Assembly (NCBI RefSeq): GCF_007713685.1
Contig: NZ_VMRJ01000003.1
Location: forward strand, 186,001 to 250,000
Direction: 5' to 3'
From: Hymenobacter setariae
GTDB taxonomy: Bacteria; Bacteroidota; Bacteroidia; Cytophagales; Hymenobacteraceae
Length of the DNA: 64,000 bases
Positions 17,401-25,362 of the stretch are shown piece by piece. How positions within the stretch are numbered: the first letter of the stretch is position 1; the number at the start of each line of letters is the position of its first letter. Position numbers and translations under genes: made by a program. The notes beneath the pieces are model-generated. The model saw nothing but the letters and a program-made list of their open reading frames with translations. It was not told where the DNA came from and did no database searches.

Positions 17401-18285
17401 ATGTCTGTCGTTCAAATCAAGAAGAACCGCGCCATTGGCCCCGGCCAGCCGTGCTACATCATTGCCGAGATTGGCATCAACCACAACGGCTCGCTCGACA
17501 TTGCCAAGCAGCTTATCGACGCGGCCGTGACTGCGGGCTGCGACGCGGTGAAGTTTCAGAAGCGCACCCCCGAGCTGTGCGTGCCCAAAGACCAGTGGGA
17601 GAAAATGCGCGACACCCCCTGGGGCCGCATGAGCTACATCGACTACAAGCGCAAAACGGAGTTTGGGCAAGCCGAATACACCGTGATTGACGACTACTGT
17701 AAGGCCAAAGGCATCGACTGGTTTGCCTCGTGCTGGGATGAGCCGTCGGTAGACTTCATGGAGCAGTTTCAGCCCGTGCTCTACAAAATGGCTTCGGCTT
17801 CGCTCACCGACAAGCCCCTGCTCGACCGCGTGCGCGCCACCGGCCGCCCCCTGATGCTGAGCACCGGCATGAGCACCCAGCAGGAAATCACGGATGCCGT
17901 GGCCTACGTGGGCCTCGACAACCTGATGATTGCGCACTCGACCTCGGCCTACCCCTGCCCGCCCGCCGAGCTGAACCTGCGCATGGTGCAGACACTGCAA
18001 GCCCAATTCCCCGGCACGCCCATCGGCTACTCGGGCCACGAAACTGGCCTGAGCACCACCGTAACGGCCGTGGCCCTAGGTGCCACGTTCGTGGAGCGCC
18101 ACTTCACCCTCGACCGCGCCATGTGGGGCTCGGACCACGCTGCTAGCGTAGAGCCCGGTGGCATGGCCAAGCTCGTGCGCGACATCCGCGACACCGAAGC
18201 CGGCCTCGGCGACGGCGTGAAAGTGGTGTACGAAAGCGAGAAGGAACCCCTGCGCCGCCTGCGCCGCGAGGTAACGGCCGCCTAG
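17401..18285 (+). CDS. NeuB-family ulosonic acid synthase without SAF domain
   Basis: A 294-residue TIM-barrel synthase. IAEIGINHNG at 21-30, then VKFQKRTPELCVP, YKMASAS, STGMSTQQEI and GYSGHETG are hallmark NeuB segments. The family condenses phosphoenolpyruvate with an aldose. Sialic, legionaminic and pseudaminic acid synthases are ~335-350 residues and end in an antifreeze-like SAF domain that contacts the substrate. This protein stops after the barrel, so it probably uses a different acceptor sugar or a partner. It is the last gene of the plus-strand cluster. Confidence 0.9.
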   Translation: MSVVQIKKNRAIGPGQPCYIIAEIGINHNGSLDIAKQLIDAAVTAGCDAVKFQKRTPELCVPKDQWEKMRDTPWGRMSYIDYKRKTEFGQAEYTVIDDYCKAKGIDWFASCWDEPSVDFMEQFQPVLYKMASASLTDKPLLDRVRATGRPLMLSTGMSTQQEITDAVAYVGLDNLMIAHSTSAYPCPPAELNLRMVQTLQAQFPGTPIGYSGHETGLSTTVTAVALGATFVERHFTLDRAMWGSDHAASVEPGGMAKLVRDIRDTEAGLGDGVKVVYESEKEPLRRLRREVTAA

Positions 18286-18310
18286 GTAGCGCCCTAATCG
18301 AAGTGCTACC

Positions 18311-18411
18311 ACAACGCCTGTCATGCTGAGCTTGCGAAGCATCTTCTCACGTTCGAACTACAAAGTCAAACATGAGAAGATGCTTCGTAAGCTCAGCATG
18401 GCAGGCGTTGT
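18311..18411. repeat. Long palindromic repeat, copy 4
   Basis: The outer arms ACAACGCCTGTCATGCTGAG and CTCAGCATGGCAGGCGTTGT, with inner AGCATCTTCTCACG and CATGAGAAGATGCT. It could also act as a terminator-like hairpin after the NeuB gene, but no clear T-run follows. Confidence 0.88.
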
Positions 18412-18511
18412 GTATTTTTATCAGGTATAAATCCTGTTCCTTTCGCAACTAAGCGAACATTCGCCTGCTGCAGGCAGTTAGGGGCAGAGTTACTACGTTA
18501 TCGCATACGCT

Positions 18512-19555
18512 ATGCTGGAGCCGATAAACAAGTTTTACCAAAGCCTCGACGCGGTGGGGCGAACCACCATGATTACCACGCCCATCCTGCTGCTGGCGGT
18601 AGTGGTGCTGCTGGTGCTCGAGCGCAAGTTCCCGTATCGCAAGGGGCTGCCGTTTTTCCGCGAAGGGCTATTTGTAGACTTGTTCTGGTACACATTGGTA
18701 CAGAGCTACTTTCTACAAATCTTGATTTTCGGCTTCATCATCGCGCCACTGGCGGCGCGCTTTGGGGCGCGGTTTCACGTGGTGAGCAACTGGCCGGTGG
18801 TGGCCCAGGTAGCGTTTTTCGTGATTACCCACGACTTCTATATCTACTGGTTTCACCGATTTCAGCACAACAGCGCCTTCTTCTGGCGCACTCACGAGGC
18901 GCACCACTCAGGCAAGCACGTAGACTGGCTGGCGGGCTCGCGCTCGCACATCGTCGAAATCATTATCAACCAAACCATTGAGTTTGCACCCATCGTGCTC
19001 CTAGGTGCCAACCCGATAGTGGTTCCCATCAAAGCGCTCATCGACGCGGTGTGGGGCATGTACATTCATGCCAACATCGACGTGAAATCGGGTAAGCTTC
19101 AATACGTTATCAACGGGCCCGAAATGCACCTCTGGCACCACGCCGACCACGAGGAGGTGTACTACGCCAACTTCTCGACCAAATTTGCTTTTTGGGACTG
19201 GATTTTTGGCACCGCTTTCTTGCCCGAAAACCGCAAGCCGCAGCGCTGGGGCCTGCCCTATGCATTTCCGAAGGATTACTTTGGCCAGCACGCTTTTTCA
19301 GTGGTGCGCTTCGATGAGAAAGCCTTGGCTGAGAAGTCGGCCATATTCCGAACCTACCACGGTGTGCGCTGGCGGGTGCTAGGCTGGCTCGGCGACCGGG
19401 TGCCCGGCGCCAAGGTGCTGCAAGGCTGGGAGGTGCCTGAAGAGGCCCATGAAACGGTGCCCGCCCCGCGCCCCGGCGGCAACCCCGAGCCCAGTACTCC
19501 CGTTGTGGCCGCTACTGCCGATTCTTCCCGCCCCGTTGCTACCCCCGTCTCTTGA
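18512..19555 (+). CDS. Sterol desaturase/fatty acid hydroxylase family membrane protein
   Basis: A 347-residue integral membrane di-iron oxygenase. Hydrophobic segments near 20-40 and 65-110 precede the histidine boxes HDFYIYWFHRFQH, HEAHHS and HLWHHADHEE. Together these give the eight-histidine metal site of the family. The last ~60 residues are a Pro/Glu-rich tail. Bacterial members hydroxylate or desaturate lipids such as carotenoids, sphingolipids or ornithine lipids; the substrate here cannot be told. Its stop overlaps the start of an SMR transporter gene, which suggests a linked function. Confidence 0.87.
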   Translation: MLEPINKFYQSLDAVGRTTMITTPILLLAVVVLLVLERKFPYRKGLPFFREGLFVDLFWYTLVQSYFLQILIFGFIIAPLAARFGARFHVVSNWPVVAQVAFFVITHDFYIYWFHRFQHNSAFFWRTHEAHHSGKHVDWLAGSRSHIVEIIINQTIEFAPIVLLGANPIVVPIKALIDAVWGMYIHANIDVKSGKLQYVINGPEMHLWHHADHEEVYYANFSTKFAFWDWIFGTAFLPENRKPQRWGLPYAFPKDYFGQHAFSVVRFDEKALAEKSAIFRTYHGVRWRVLGWLGDRVPGAKVLQGWEVPEEAHETVPAPRPGGNPEPSTPVVAATADSSRPVATPVS

Positions 19556-19935
19556 GCTTTAATTTCAACCCCGCTTGGCTGTATCTGTTGCTGGCTTCCG
19601 TGATGGAAGTATGCTGGAACTACAGTCTTAAGTACACGAAAATCGCGGATATTAAAGCCATCAACTGGTCGCAATTCTTTGCGGGCTCGGCGGGTATCCT
19701 GGCGTTGTTGCCTGCCATTTGCTACGTGGCTTTTGGTGTCGGCAACGTCATTTTCTTCTCCAAGGCGCTCAACGTCATTCCTGCGTCTACGGCCTTCGCC
19801 ATTTGGATGGGCATGGCCCTGGTCGGCATCAAAGTAGTAGATACGCTAGTGCTGAAAGAGGCTTTTCAGTGGGCGCACGTCTTCTACATCGGCTGCATCT
19901 TGGTCGGCATTATCGGGCTGAAGCGCACGGCGTAG
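19552..19935 (+). CDS. Small multidrug resistance (SMR/EmrE-like) transporter
   Basis: A 127-residue protein with four transmembrane helices. It begins at TTG 19552, which shares TTGA with the stop of the preceding gene. The N-terminal AWLYLLLASVMEVCWNYSLKYT holds the membrane-embedded Glu used for proton coupling in EmrE-type transporters. The end GCILVGIIGLKR is typical. Members export cationic compounds or guanidinium. The translational overlap with the oxygenase gene argues for co-expression. Confidence 0.87.
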   Translation: MSFNFNPAWLYLLLASVMEVCWNYSLKYTKIADIKAINWSQFFAGSAGILALLPAICYVAFGVGNVIFFSKALNVIPASTAFAIWMGMALVGIKVVDTLVLKEAFQWAHVFYIGCILVGIIGLKRTA

Positions 19936-19943
19936 GCGGCACC

Positions 19944-20708
19944 ATGAAGCATTGGTACTTGGCCCTAGGTGGCCTGCTGGCAAGCTCTGCGGCGCACGCG
20001 CAAACCACTGGCCCGGCGCCCCGCATTTGGGATACTAACCACAATGTCTGGCTATGCTACTTCGGCGATGCCCGCTTAGCGGGGCGCTGGGGCCTGCACA
20101 CCGAGTTTCAGTACCGCCGCACCAATGGCCTGAGCGACCCGATGCAGTATTTCTACCGCGCGGGCGTGAACTACTACCTGCCCCAGCGAGTGCTGGTGAC
20201 CCTAGGTGGGGCGTACCTGCTTTCGTTGCCCTACGGCGACTACCCCGACGTGGGGCGCACTTTCGAGCGGCGCATCTACCAGCTCGTATCGCTGGGGCAG
20301 CAGTTTGGCCGGCTCAGCCTCACGCACCGCTTTATTCAGGACCAGCGCTGGCTGCGGATGGAAGGGGAAGACCGATACTTGTTTGAGAACCGCTCGCGCT
20401 ACCGGGCGCAGCTGAAGCTGGCGCTGAACCGGACTAAACTCGAACCCGGAGCGCTGTATGCGCTGGCGTCGGACGAACTGTTTATGAGCTACGGAAAGAA
20501 TGTGCAGGCCAATATCTTCAACCAAAACCGTCTGTACGGCGGCCTAGGCTTTCAATTCACCGATGCGCTGACGGTCGAGGTCAGCTATCTCAACCAGATT
20601 GTGCAGCACGACGACGGCGTGGTCTTTGAGCGCAACCACACCGGGCAGCTAAGCTTGTATTTCACGCCCGACCTGCGGCCGGCTGCGGAGCGAGCAGGTG
20701 AAAACTAA
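19944..20708 (+). CDS. DUF2490 outer-membrane protein
   Basis: A 254-residue protein with a signal peptide (MKHWYLALGGLLASSAAHAQ). It is followed by the beta-strand pattern of DUF2490, including WGLHTEFQYRR, LTHRFIQDQRWLR and FENRSRYR. Family members are predicted 10-14-strand beta-barrels of unknown function. It starts 8 bp after the SMR gene, so the three genes probably form one transcript. Its last four bases overlap the stop of the opposite-strand lipoprotein gene. Confidence 0.85.
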   Translation: MKHWYLALGGLLASSAAHAQTTGPAPRIWDTNHNVWLCYFGDARLAGRWGLHTEFQYRRTNGLSDPMQYFYRAGVNYYLPQRVLVTLGGAYLLSLPYGDYPDVGRTFERRIYQLVSLGQQFGRLSLTHRFIQDQRWLRMEGEDRYLFENRSRYRAQLKLALNRTKLEPGALYALASDELFMSYGKNVQANIFNQNRLYGGLGFQFTDALTVEVSYLNQIVQHDDGVVFERNHTGQLSLYFTPDLRPAAERAGEN

Positions 20709-21109
20709 TGCCCTGAAGCTAAAGAGGCATTGCAGGGCGTGGCCGAGGTATTGGTCAGCACGAGGTGCGGAACGCCCAGCGGAGCCCGGTCGGCCGTGCA
20801 AAAGCGATTGACTATTGGCTGGTTGGTATACTCCTCGTAGGTGAAGTAGATGCGTTGCCCGCGCTTCGCTAGGCTGCCCAAGGAGTTGAGGGCGGCGATG
20901 ACATTGGTGCTGCCGAGGCTGTCGGGGTCAGTGGCGCCAGCTACGATAGACTTACCAATTGGATACTGCCTATCAACTTGAATAAGAACGCCATCCCAGC
21001 AGTATTCGCCGAGTACTACGCCCGAGTAGCAAGCTGGAGTAGCTTCATTGGAGTGGCAGCCAGGCAGCGTAAAAAGCAATAAACCAGTAGCTAGTAGCAG
21101 ACGGCGCAT
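20705..21109 (-). CDS. Small lipoprotein of unknown function
   Basis: A 134-residue protein with a lipoprotein signal: a hydrophobic stretch and lipobox LPGC near residue 18. The mature part has four further cysteines and no motif I recognise. It ends tail-to-tail with the DUF2490 gene, sharing four bases. It runs divergently from the large protein gene at 21255. Confidence 0.7.
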   Translation of the reverse strand: MRRLLLATGLLLFTLPGCHSNEATPACYSGVVLGEYCWDGVLIQVDRQYPIGKSIVAGATDPDSLGSTNVIAALNSLGSLAKRGQRIYFTYEEYTNQPIVNRFCTADRAPLGVPHLVLTNTSATPCNASLASGH

Positions 21110-21254
21110 AGGGTAGAGAAGGAAAGAGCGGGCAAAAAAAGCTTATGAGAAGAGGAGCACGAGGAAGGCAAAGTAGTTGCATGTAGTCGGCTTAGTCAAG
21201 CGCTGCTTTGCTGAGCGTGGCATCTCTACTATAAGGTGTAATTTGCTGGCTGCT

Positions 21255-24206
21255 ATGCGCCGTCTGCTTCCCGCCCTCCTCCTGCTCGCCACCAAGGCTT
21301 TCGCTCAAAGCCTGCCCATCATCTCCCAAAATCCGCCTGGCCTGCGCTGGCAGGAGGTGCGTACGCCGCACTTTCGGGTGCTATACCCGGCGGGGCTCGA
21401 CACGGCCGCTCAGCGCACGGCCCAGCGGCTAGAGGCCGTGCACGCGCCCAACGGCGCTACACTGGGCGTGAGCGCCCCGCCCATTGCGGTGGTGCTCCAA
21501 AACCAGACGACGGTGAGCAATGGATTCGTGACCTTTTTGCCGCGCCACGCCGAGTTCTTTACAACTCCCGAGCAGGGGCAAACCCTAGGTACCGTAGATT
21601 GGCTCGACGGGCTGGTGGTGCATGAGTTTCGGCACGTGAATCAGTTCGACAAGGCGCGCCAGGGCTTCGGCAAGGTGCTGGTGCCGCTGCTCGGCGAGGG
21701 TGGCCTAGGCGTGGCGGCGGTGGGCGTGCCGCAGTGGTTTTTTGAGGGCGACGCGGTAGGCAGCGAAACAGCCCTCACGCGTAGCGGACGCGGACGCATC
21801 CCGTATTTCGGGCTGGGGCTGCGAGCCAACTTACTGAGCGGGCGGCAGTACTCGTACCAGAAGGCAGTGAATGGCTCATTTCGCGACCTAGTGCCCGACT
21901 GGTACGTGCTGGGCTACTACCTCACCTCGTATGCCAAGGCGCACTACGGCCCCGCAGTGTGGGGCCGCGTGCTCGACCAGTACTACCGGTTTCCGTTTTA
22001 CCCATTTTCCTTTTCTAACAGCCTGCGGCGCACCACCGGCCTGCGCGTGGAGGACCTGTATGCGCGCACCATGCGCGAGCTAGACTCGACCTGGCGGGCC
22101 GAGCAGGCGGCGCGGCCCGCGCCCACGACGGTGCGCGAGCTGGCCGGCCAGGCGGGCACGCGCATATTTACGCAGTACCAATATCCGCAATATGTCAACG
22201 ATAGCACGGTGCTGGCGCTAAAGAGTGGGTTGGGCGACATTGCCAAGCTGGTGCTCCTAGGTCGGCATGGGCAGGAGAAACGCGTATTTACGCTCGGCCA
22301 GATTAACATCCCAGAGATGCTGTCGGTGGGGGGCAATAAGGTGGTGTGGCCCGAGTTTCGGCAGCAGCCGCGCTGGGGGCAGAAGGTGTACTCGGAGCTG
22401 AAAATACTGGACCTAGGTACCGGCCAGGTGAGCCGCCTGGCCCTAGGCACGCGCTACGCGGCCGCCGCGCTCTCGCCCGATGGTACTCGCCTGGTAGCCG
22501 TGCGCACCGACGCCAGCTACCACCACACGCTGGTGGTGCTGGATGCCACGACTGGCCAAGTACTGCACACGCTGCCCAACCCGCGCAACGACTTCTACCA
22601 GCAGCCGCGCTGGCTGCCCGATGGCCGCGTAGTAGCCGTGACACTCAGCGCCGGCGGCAAAACCTTGCAAGCCCTTGATGTGGCTACTGGCGCGGCAACC
22701 AACTTGCTGCCGGTAGCCAACATCAATATAACAAATCCACAGCCGTGGGACGGCTATGTGCTGTACAACTCGCCGCAGTCGGGAGTAGATAATATTTACG
22801 CCGTTGAGATAGCAGCTGGACGAACCTATCAAGTCACTAATCGACCATACGGAGCTTATCACGCAGCAGTAGCTCCCGATGGGCGTCACCTAGCTTTTCA
22901 CGACTATCGAGCTACTGGCGCGCGGGTGGTGGAGACACCGCTCAATACAGCTACTTGGTTAGTTCCTGGTGGTGGAGGCCGAGCTAACGAGGCTATTCAC
23001 GCCGCTGGCGAGATGGGAATTGCTATGCTAGCGCCAGCCCAGCGTAGCGCTCCCGCAGACCCCTACGCTGAGCGCCTCGCCGCAGGCGAGCCCGCTGCCA
23101 AGCAAATAACCCAGCTGTTAGCCTCGCCCGACTCAGCGGGGCCGCGCTATGGGGTGCGGCGTTACCGGCCGCTGGCGCACGCGTTTCGCATTTTTAGCTA
23201 CGGCGTGGTGCAAAGCCCGGCCGGCAATAGTGTGAGCGTGGGTGTGCGCTCGCAGGATTTTCTGAGCACCACCCAGGCCTTTGCGGGCCTCACCTATGAC
23301 CAAACTGAGCGAACCTTTGCCGCCACCGGCGCGCTCAGCTACCAGGGCCTAGGTCCGGTGCTCGATGTGGAGAGCAGCTACGGCGGGCGCGATGCCAGCA
23401 TCGTGGACGCGCGGGGCCGAGTGCAGCGCGACCAGTGGCGGGTGGCGCGGGTGCTGGCCGGCGCCCGCTTGCCATTGGTGCTCACGCGCTCGAAATACCT
23501 ACAAAGCCTGACCCTAGGTGCCTATTACCTCAATGAGCAGGTGTATGGCTACGACCTGCCCGTGCGCCGCCGCAGTGAAACCGGCCCCAACCTGCCGCTG
23601 CACGCGCTGCAAACTAGCTTGGCCTACGCTACCCAGCTCAAGCAGAGCACCCGCGACGTGGCCCCGCGCGGCGGGGCTACGCTGCTGGCTACCTACCGCA
23701 CCACGCCCTTTGCTACCAACTTGCAAGCCAGCCAAGTAGGCGTGCAGGCGGGTGTTTATTTGCCCGGGTTGGCCCGGCACCACAGCGTGCGGCTGCGCGG
23801 CGGCTACCAGTACCAGCAGCAAGACCAATACAGTTTCACAGCCGCTATTTCGTACCCTAGGGCCGAAACCAGTTACATCAGCTTTGATAACCTCGCGGCC
23901 GCTAGCCTCGACTATAGCTTACCGCTGGCGTTCACGCACCTCACGTTTGGGCGGGTGCTTTACGTGCAGCGCTTCCGAGCCACAGCCTTCCTTGATATAG
24001 CTGAGGGCAACCTCCGCCTACCCGCCACAAACCAAACGCCCGCGCAGGTGTACTCCCAAGATTTCCGCAATGTGGGCGCCGACCTACTGGCCTTGTTCAA
24101 TGTTTTCCACCTGCGCACGCCCATTGAGGCGGGCGTGCGGGTGGCCTACAGTAGCTACCTAGGGCGCGTGGTGGTGCAGCCACTAGCTTTCAGTGTGCGG
24201 CTGTAA
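21255..24206 (+). CDS. Large surface protein: protease-like, beta-propeller and outer-membrane barrel
   Basis: A 983-residue protein from ATG 21255 (MRRLLPALLLLATKAFAQ, signal peptide). The frame is open 26 codons upstream, but those encode no sensible signal. An N-terminal domain (~20-330) carries the zinc motif HEFRH at 123-127, as in gluzincin/MA-type peptidases. A WD40/TolB-like propeller follows (~330-640; e.g. ALSPDGTRLVAVR, VAPDGRHLAFHD). The C-terminal ~300 residues have alternating beta strands like a surface-antigen barrel. Proteins of this layout occur across Bacteroidota with unknown roles. It is probably anchored in the outer membrane with the protease part outside or in the periplasm. 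Confidence 0.8.
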   Translation: MRRLLPALLLLATKAFAQSLPIISQNPPGLRWQEVRTPHFRVLYPAGLDTAAQRTAQRLEAVHAPNGATLGVSAPPIAVVLQNQTTVSNGFVTFLPRHAEFFTTPEQGQTLGTVDWLDGLVVHEFRHVNQFDKARQGFGKVLVPLLGEGGLGVAAVGVPQWFFEGDAVGSETALTRSGRGRIPYFGLGLRANLLSGRQYSYQKAVNGSFRDLVPDWYVLGYYLTSYAKAHYGPAVWGRVLDQYYRFPFYPFSFSNSLRRTTGLRVEDLYARTMRELDSTWRAEQAARPAPTTVRELAGQAGTRIFTQYQYPQYVNDSTVLALKSGLGDIAKLVLLGRHGQEKRVFTLGQINIPEMLSVGGNKVVWPEFRQQPRWGQKVYSELKILDLGTGQVSRLALGTRYAAAALSPDGTRLVAVRTDASYHHTLVVLDATTGQVLHTLPNPRNDFYQQPRWLPDGRVVAVTLSAGGKTLQALDVATGAATNLLPVANINITNPQPWDGYVLYNSPQSGVDNIYAVEIAAGRTYQVTNRPYGAYHAAVAPDGRHLAFHDYRATGARVVETPLNTATWLVPGGGGRANEAIHAAGEMGIAMLAPAQRSAPADPYAERLAAGEPAAKQITQLLASPDSAGPRYGVRRYRPLAHAFRIFSYGVVQSPAGNSVSVGVRSQDFLSTTQAFAGLTYDQTERTFAATGALSYQGLGPVLDVESSYGGRDASIVDARGRVQRDQWRVARVLAGARLPLVLTRSKYLQSLTLGAYYLNEQVYGYDLPVRRRSETGPNLPLHALQTSLAYATQLKQSTRDVAPRGGATLLATYRTTPFATNLQASQVGVQAGVYLPGLARHHSVRLRGGYQYQQQDQYSFTAAISYPRAETSYISFDNLAAASLDYSLPLAFTHLTFGRVLYVQRFRATAFLDIAEGNLRLPATNQTPAQVYSQDFRNVGADLLALFNVFHLRTPIEAGVRVAYSSYLGRVVVQPLAFSVRL

Positions 24207-24208
24207 CG

Positions 24209-24256
24209 CACAGAGCCCTAAGCAAGCCAGGTGTTCTGGCTGCTTAGGGCTCTGTG
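24209..24256. terminator. Hairpin between convergent genes
   Basis: The arms CACAGAGCCCTAAGCAAGCC and GGCTGCTTAGGGCTCTGTG form a long stem between two convergent stops. It is probably bidirectional although the T-run is poor. Confidence 0.65.
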
Positions 24257-24275
24257 TTAACACCTTATTGACGCC

Positions 24276-25118
24276 CTAGGCGAAAACTGGGGCGACTTGC
24301 AAAAACTTCTCAATTTCCTGCAGGGTCTCTGCGGGAGCTGAGAGGTGGGCGCTGTGGCCAGGCGTATCAATAACAACCAATTGGCTGTCGGCCAGCGTTT
24401 CGTTGATATAATTGCCCACGGCTAGCGGCGCGATTACATCGTGCGCGCACTGCAGTATTAGGGTAGGGGTAGTGAGGAAAGGCAGGTCGGCGCGGTGGTC
24501 GCTGAAGAACGTAACCCGGGCAAAGTGCTGGGCAATGGCCGGTTGCGTTTGCAAAAAGCTATTGGTTAGCTCGAGCACCAGCTCGGGGTTTTCGGCTCCC
24601 ACCATTACCGGGGCAATGCCCTGTGACCAGCCGTGGTAGTTGCCCTCCATGGCGGCCAGTAGCTCCTGGATATCCTTCTGCTCGAAGCCGCCTTTGTAGC
24701 CCTCAGCATTGACGAAGCGCGGCGAGGGCGCCAGCAGCACCAGCCGCCCAAACCGCTTGGGCTCCTTGATGGCCGCCAGCACTCCAATCATGGAGCTGAT
24801 AGAGTGGCCCACAAATACAACGTTATACAAATCAAGCTCGTGCAGTACAGCTAGCAGGTCATCGGCGTGGGCGTGCAGCGAGCCATACTTGGCATAGTCG
24901 TAGGCTGCTAGGTCTGAGCTGCCAGCTCCTACTAAGTCGAGCAGCAACACTTGGTAGCGGTCCTCAAAGGCGGGAGCCAGTCGGCGCCAGCTGGTTTGGT
25001 CTGACCCTAGGCCGTGCAAAAACACGATGGCGGGTGCCGGGCTACCTTGGCCGGTGATAGTAACATTGCTGCGGCGCAGAGCCGAGGAATTGGAATCGGA
25101 GGTAGTAACAGTACTCAT
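24276..25118 (-). CDS. RsbQ/KAI2-like alpha/beta hydrolase
   Basis: A 280-residue alpha/beta hydrolase. The oxyanion segment is FLHGLGSDQTSW, the nucleophile Ser106 in GHSISS, the acid Asp227 in QCAHDVIAP and the base His255 in GHSAHLS. SDHRADL and the spacing match the RsbQ family, which includes plant KAI2/D14 receptors. In Bacillus, RsbQ works with the PAS-phosphatase RsbP in energy-stress signalling. No RsbP-like gene is adjacent here, so the partner and small-molecule ligand are unknown. Confidence 0.86.
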   Translation of the reverse strand: MSTVTTSDSNSSALRRSNVTITGQGSPAPAIVFLHGLGSDQTSWRRLAPAFEDRYQVLLLDLVGAGSSDLAAYDYAKYGSLHAHADDLLAVLHELDLYNVVFVGHSISSMIGVLAAIKEPKRFGRLVLLAPSPRFVNAEGYKGGFEQKDIQELLAAMEGNYHGWSQGIAPVMVGAENPELVLELTNSFLQTQPAIAQHFARVTFFSDHRADLPFLTTPTLILQCAHDVIAPLAVGNYINETLADSQLVVIDTPGHSAHLSAPAETLQEIEKFLQVAPVFA

Positions 25119-25291
25119 TCAATAAAAAAAGGGTATTCTTAAAAAAGAGAATTGTTGAATGGTGAAGCCACGGCCAGGAACACTAACCGCGGTATTAAAC
25201 CAAGATTGGATTGAGCAATAAGGGGGTAGTTCTTGTTTATTAACTGCTTGACTATAAGAAGGAAAATTAGGTAAGATAAAGTTAATACCTG

Positions 25292-25330
25292 CGTAAAAAA
25301 AATAATGCCCAGCAAGGAGGCTGGGCATTA
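25292..25330 (-). terminator. Intrinsic terminator after the NADH dehydrogenase gene
   Basis: On the minus strand the stem TAATGCCCAGC / GCTGGGCATTA is followed directly by eight T. It lies 33 bp after the stop of the gene at 25363. Confidence 0.85.
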
Positions 25331-25362
25331 GCGTGGTGAGTAAGGAAGGAGCCTGTTAGGGC

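Noticed and set aside
9989..18285. Reading the sugar cluster as a standard sialic or legionaminic acid pathway
   Set aside because: The nucleotide-sugar dehydratase, epimerase and acetyltransferase genes of those pathways are missing, and the synthase has no SAF domain.
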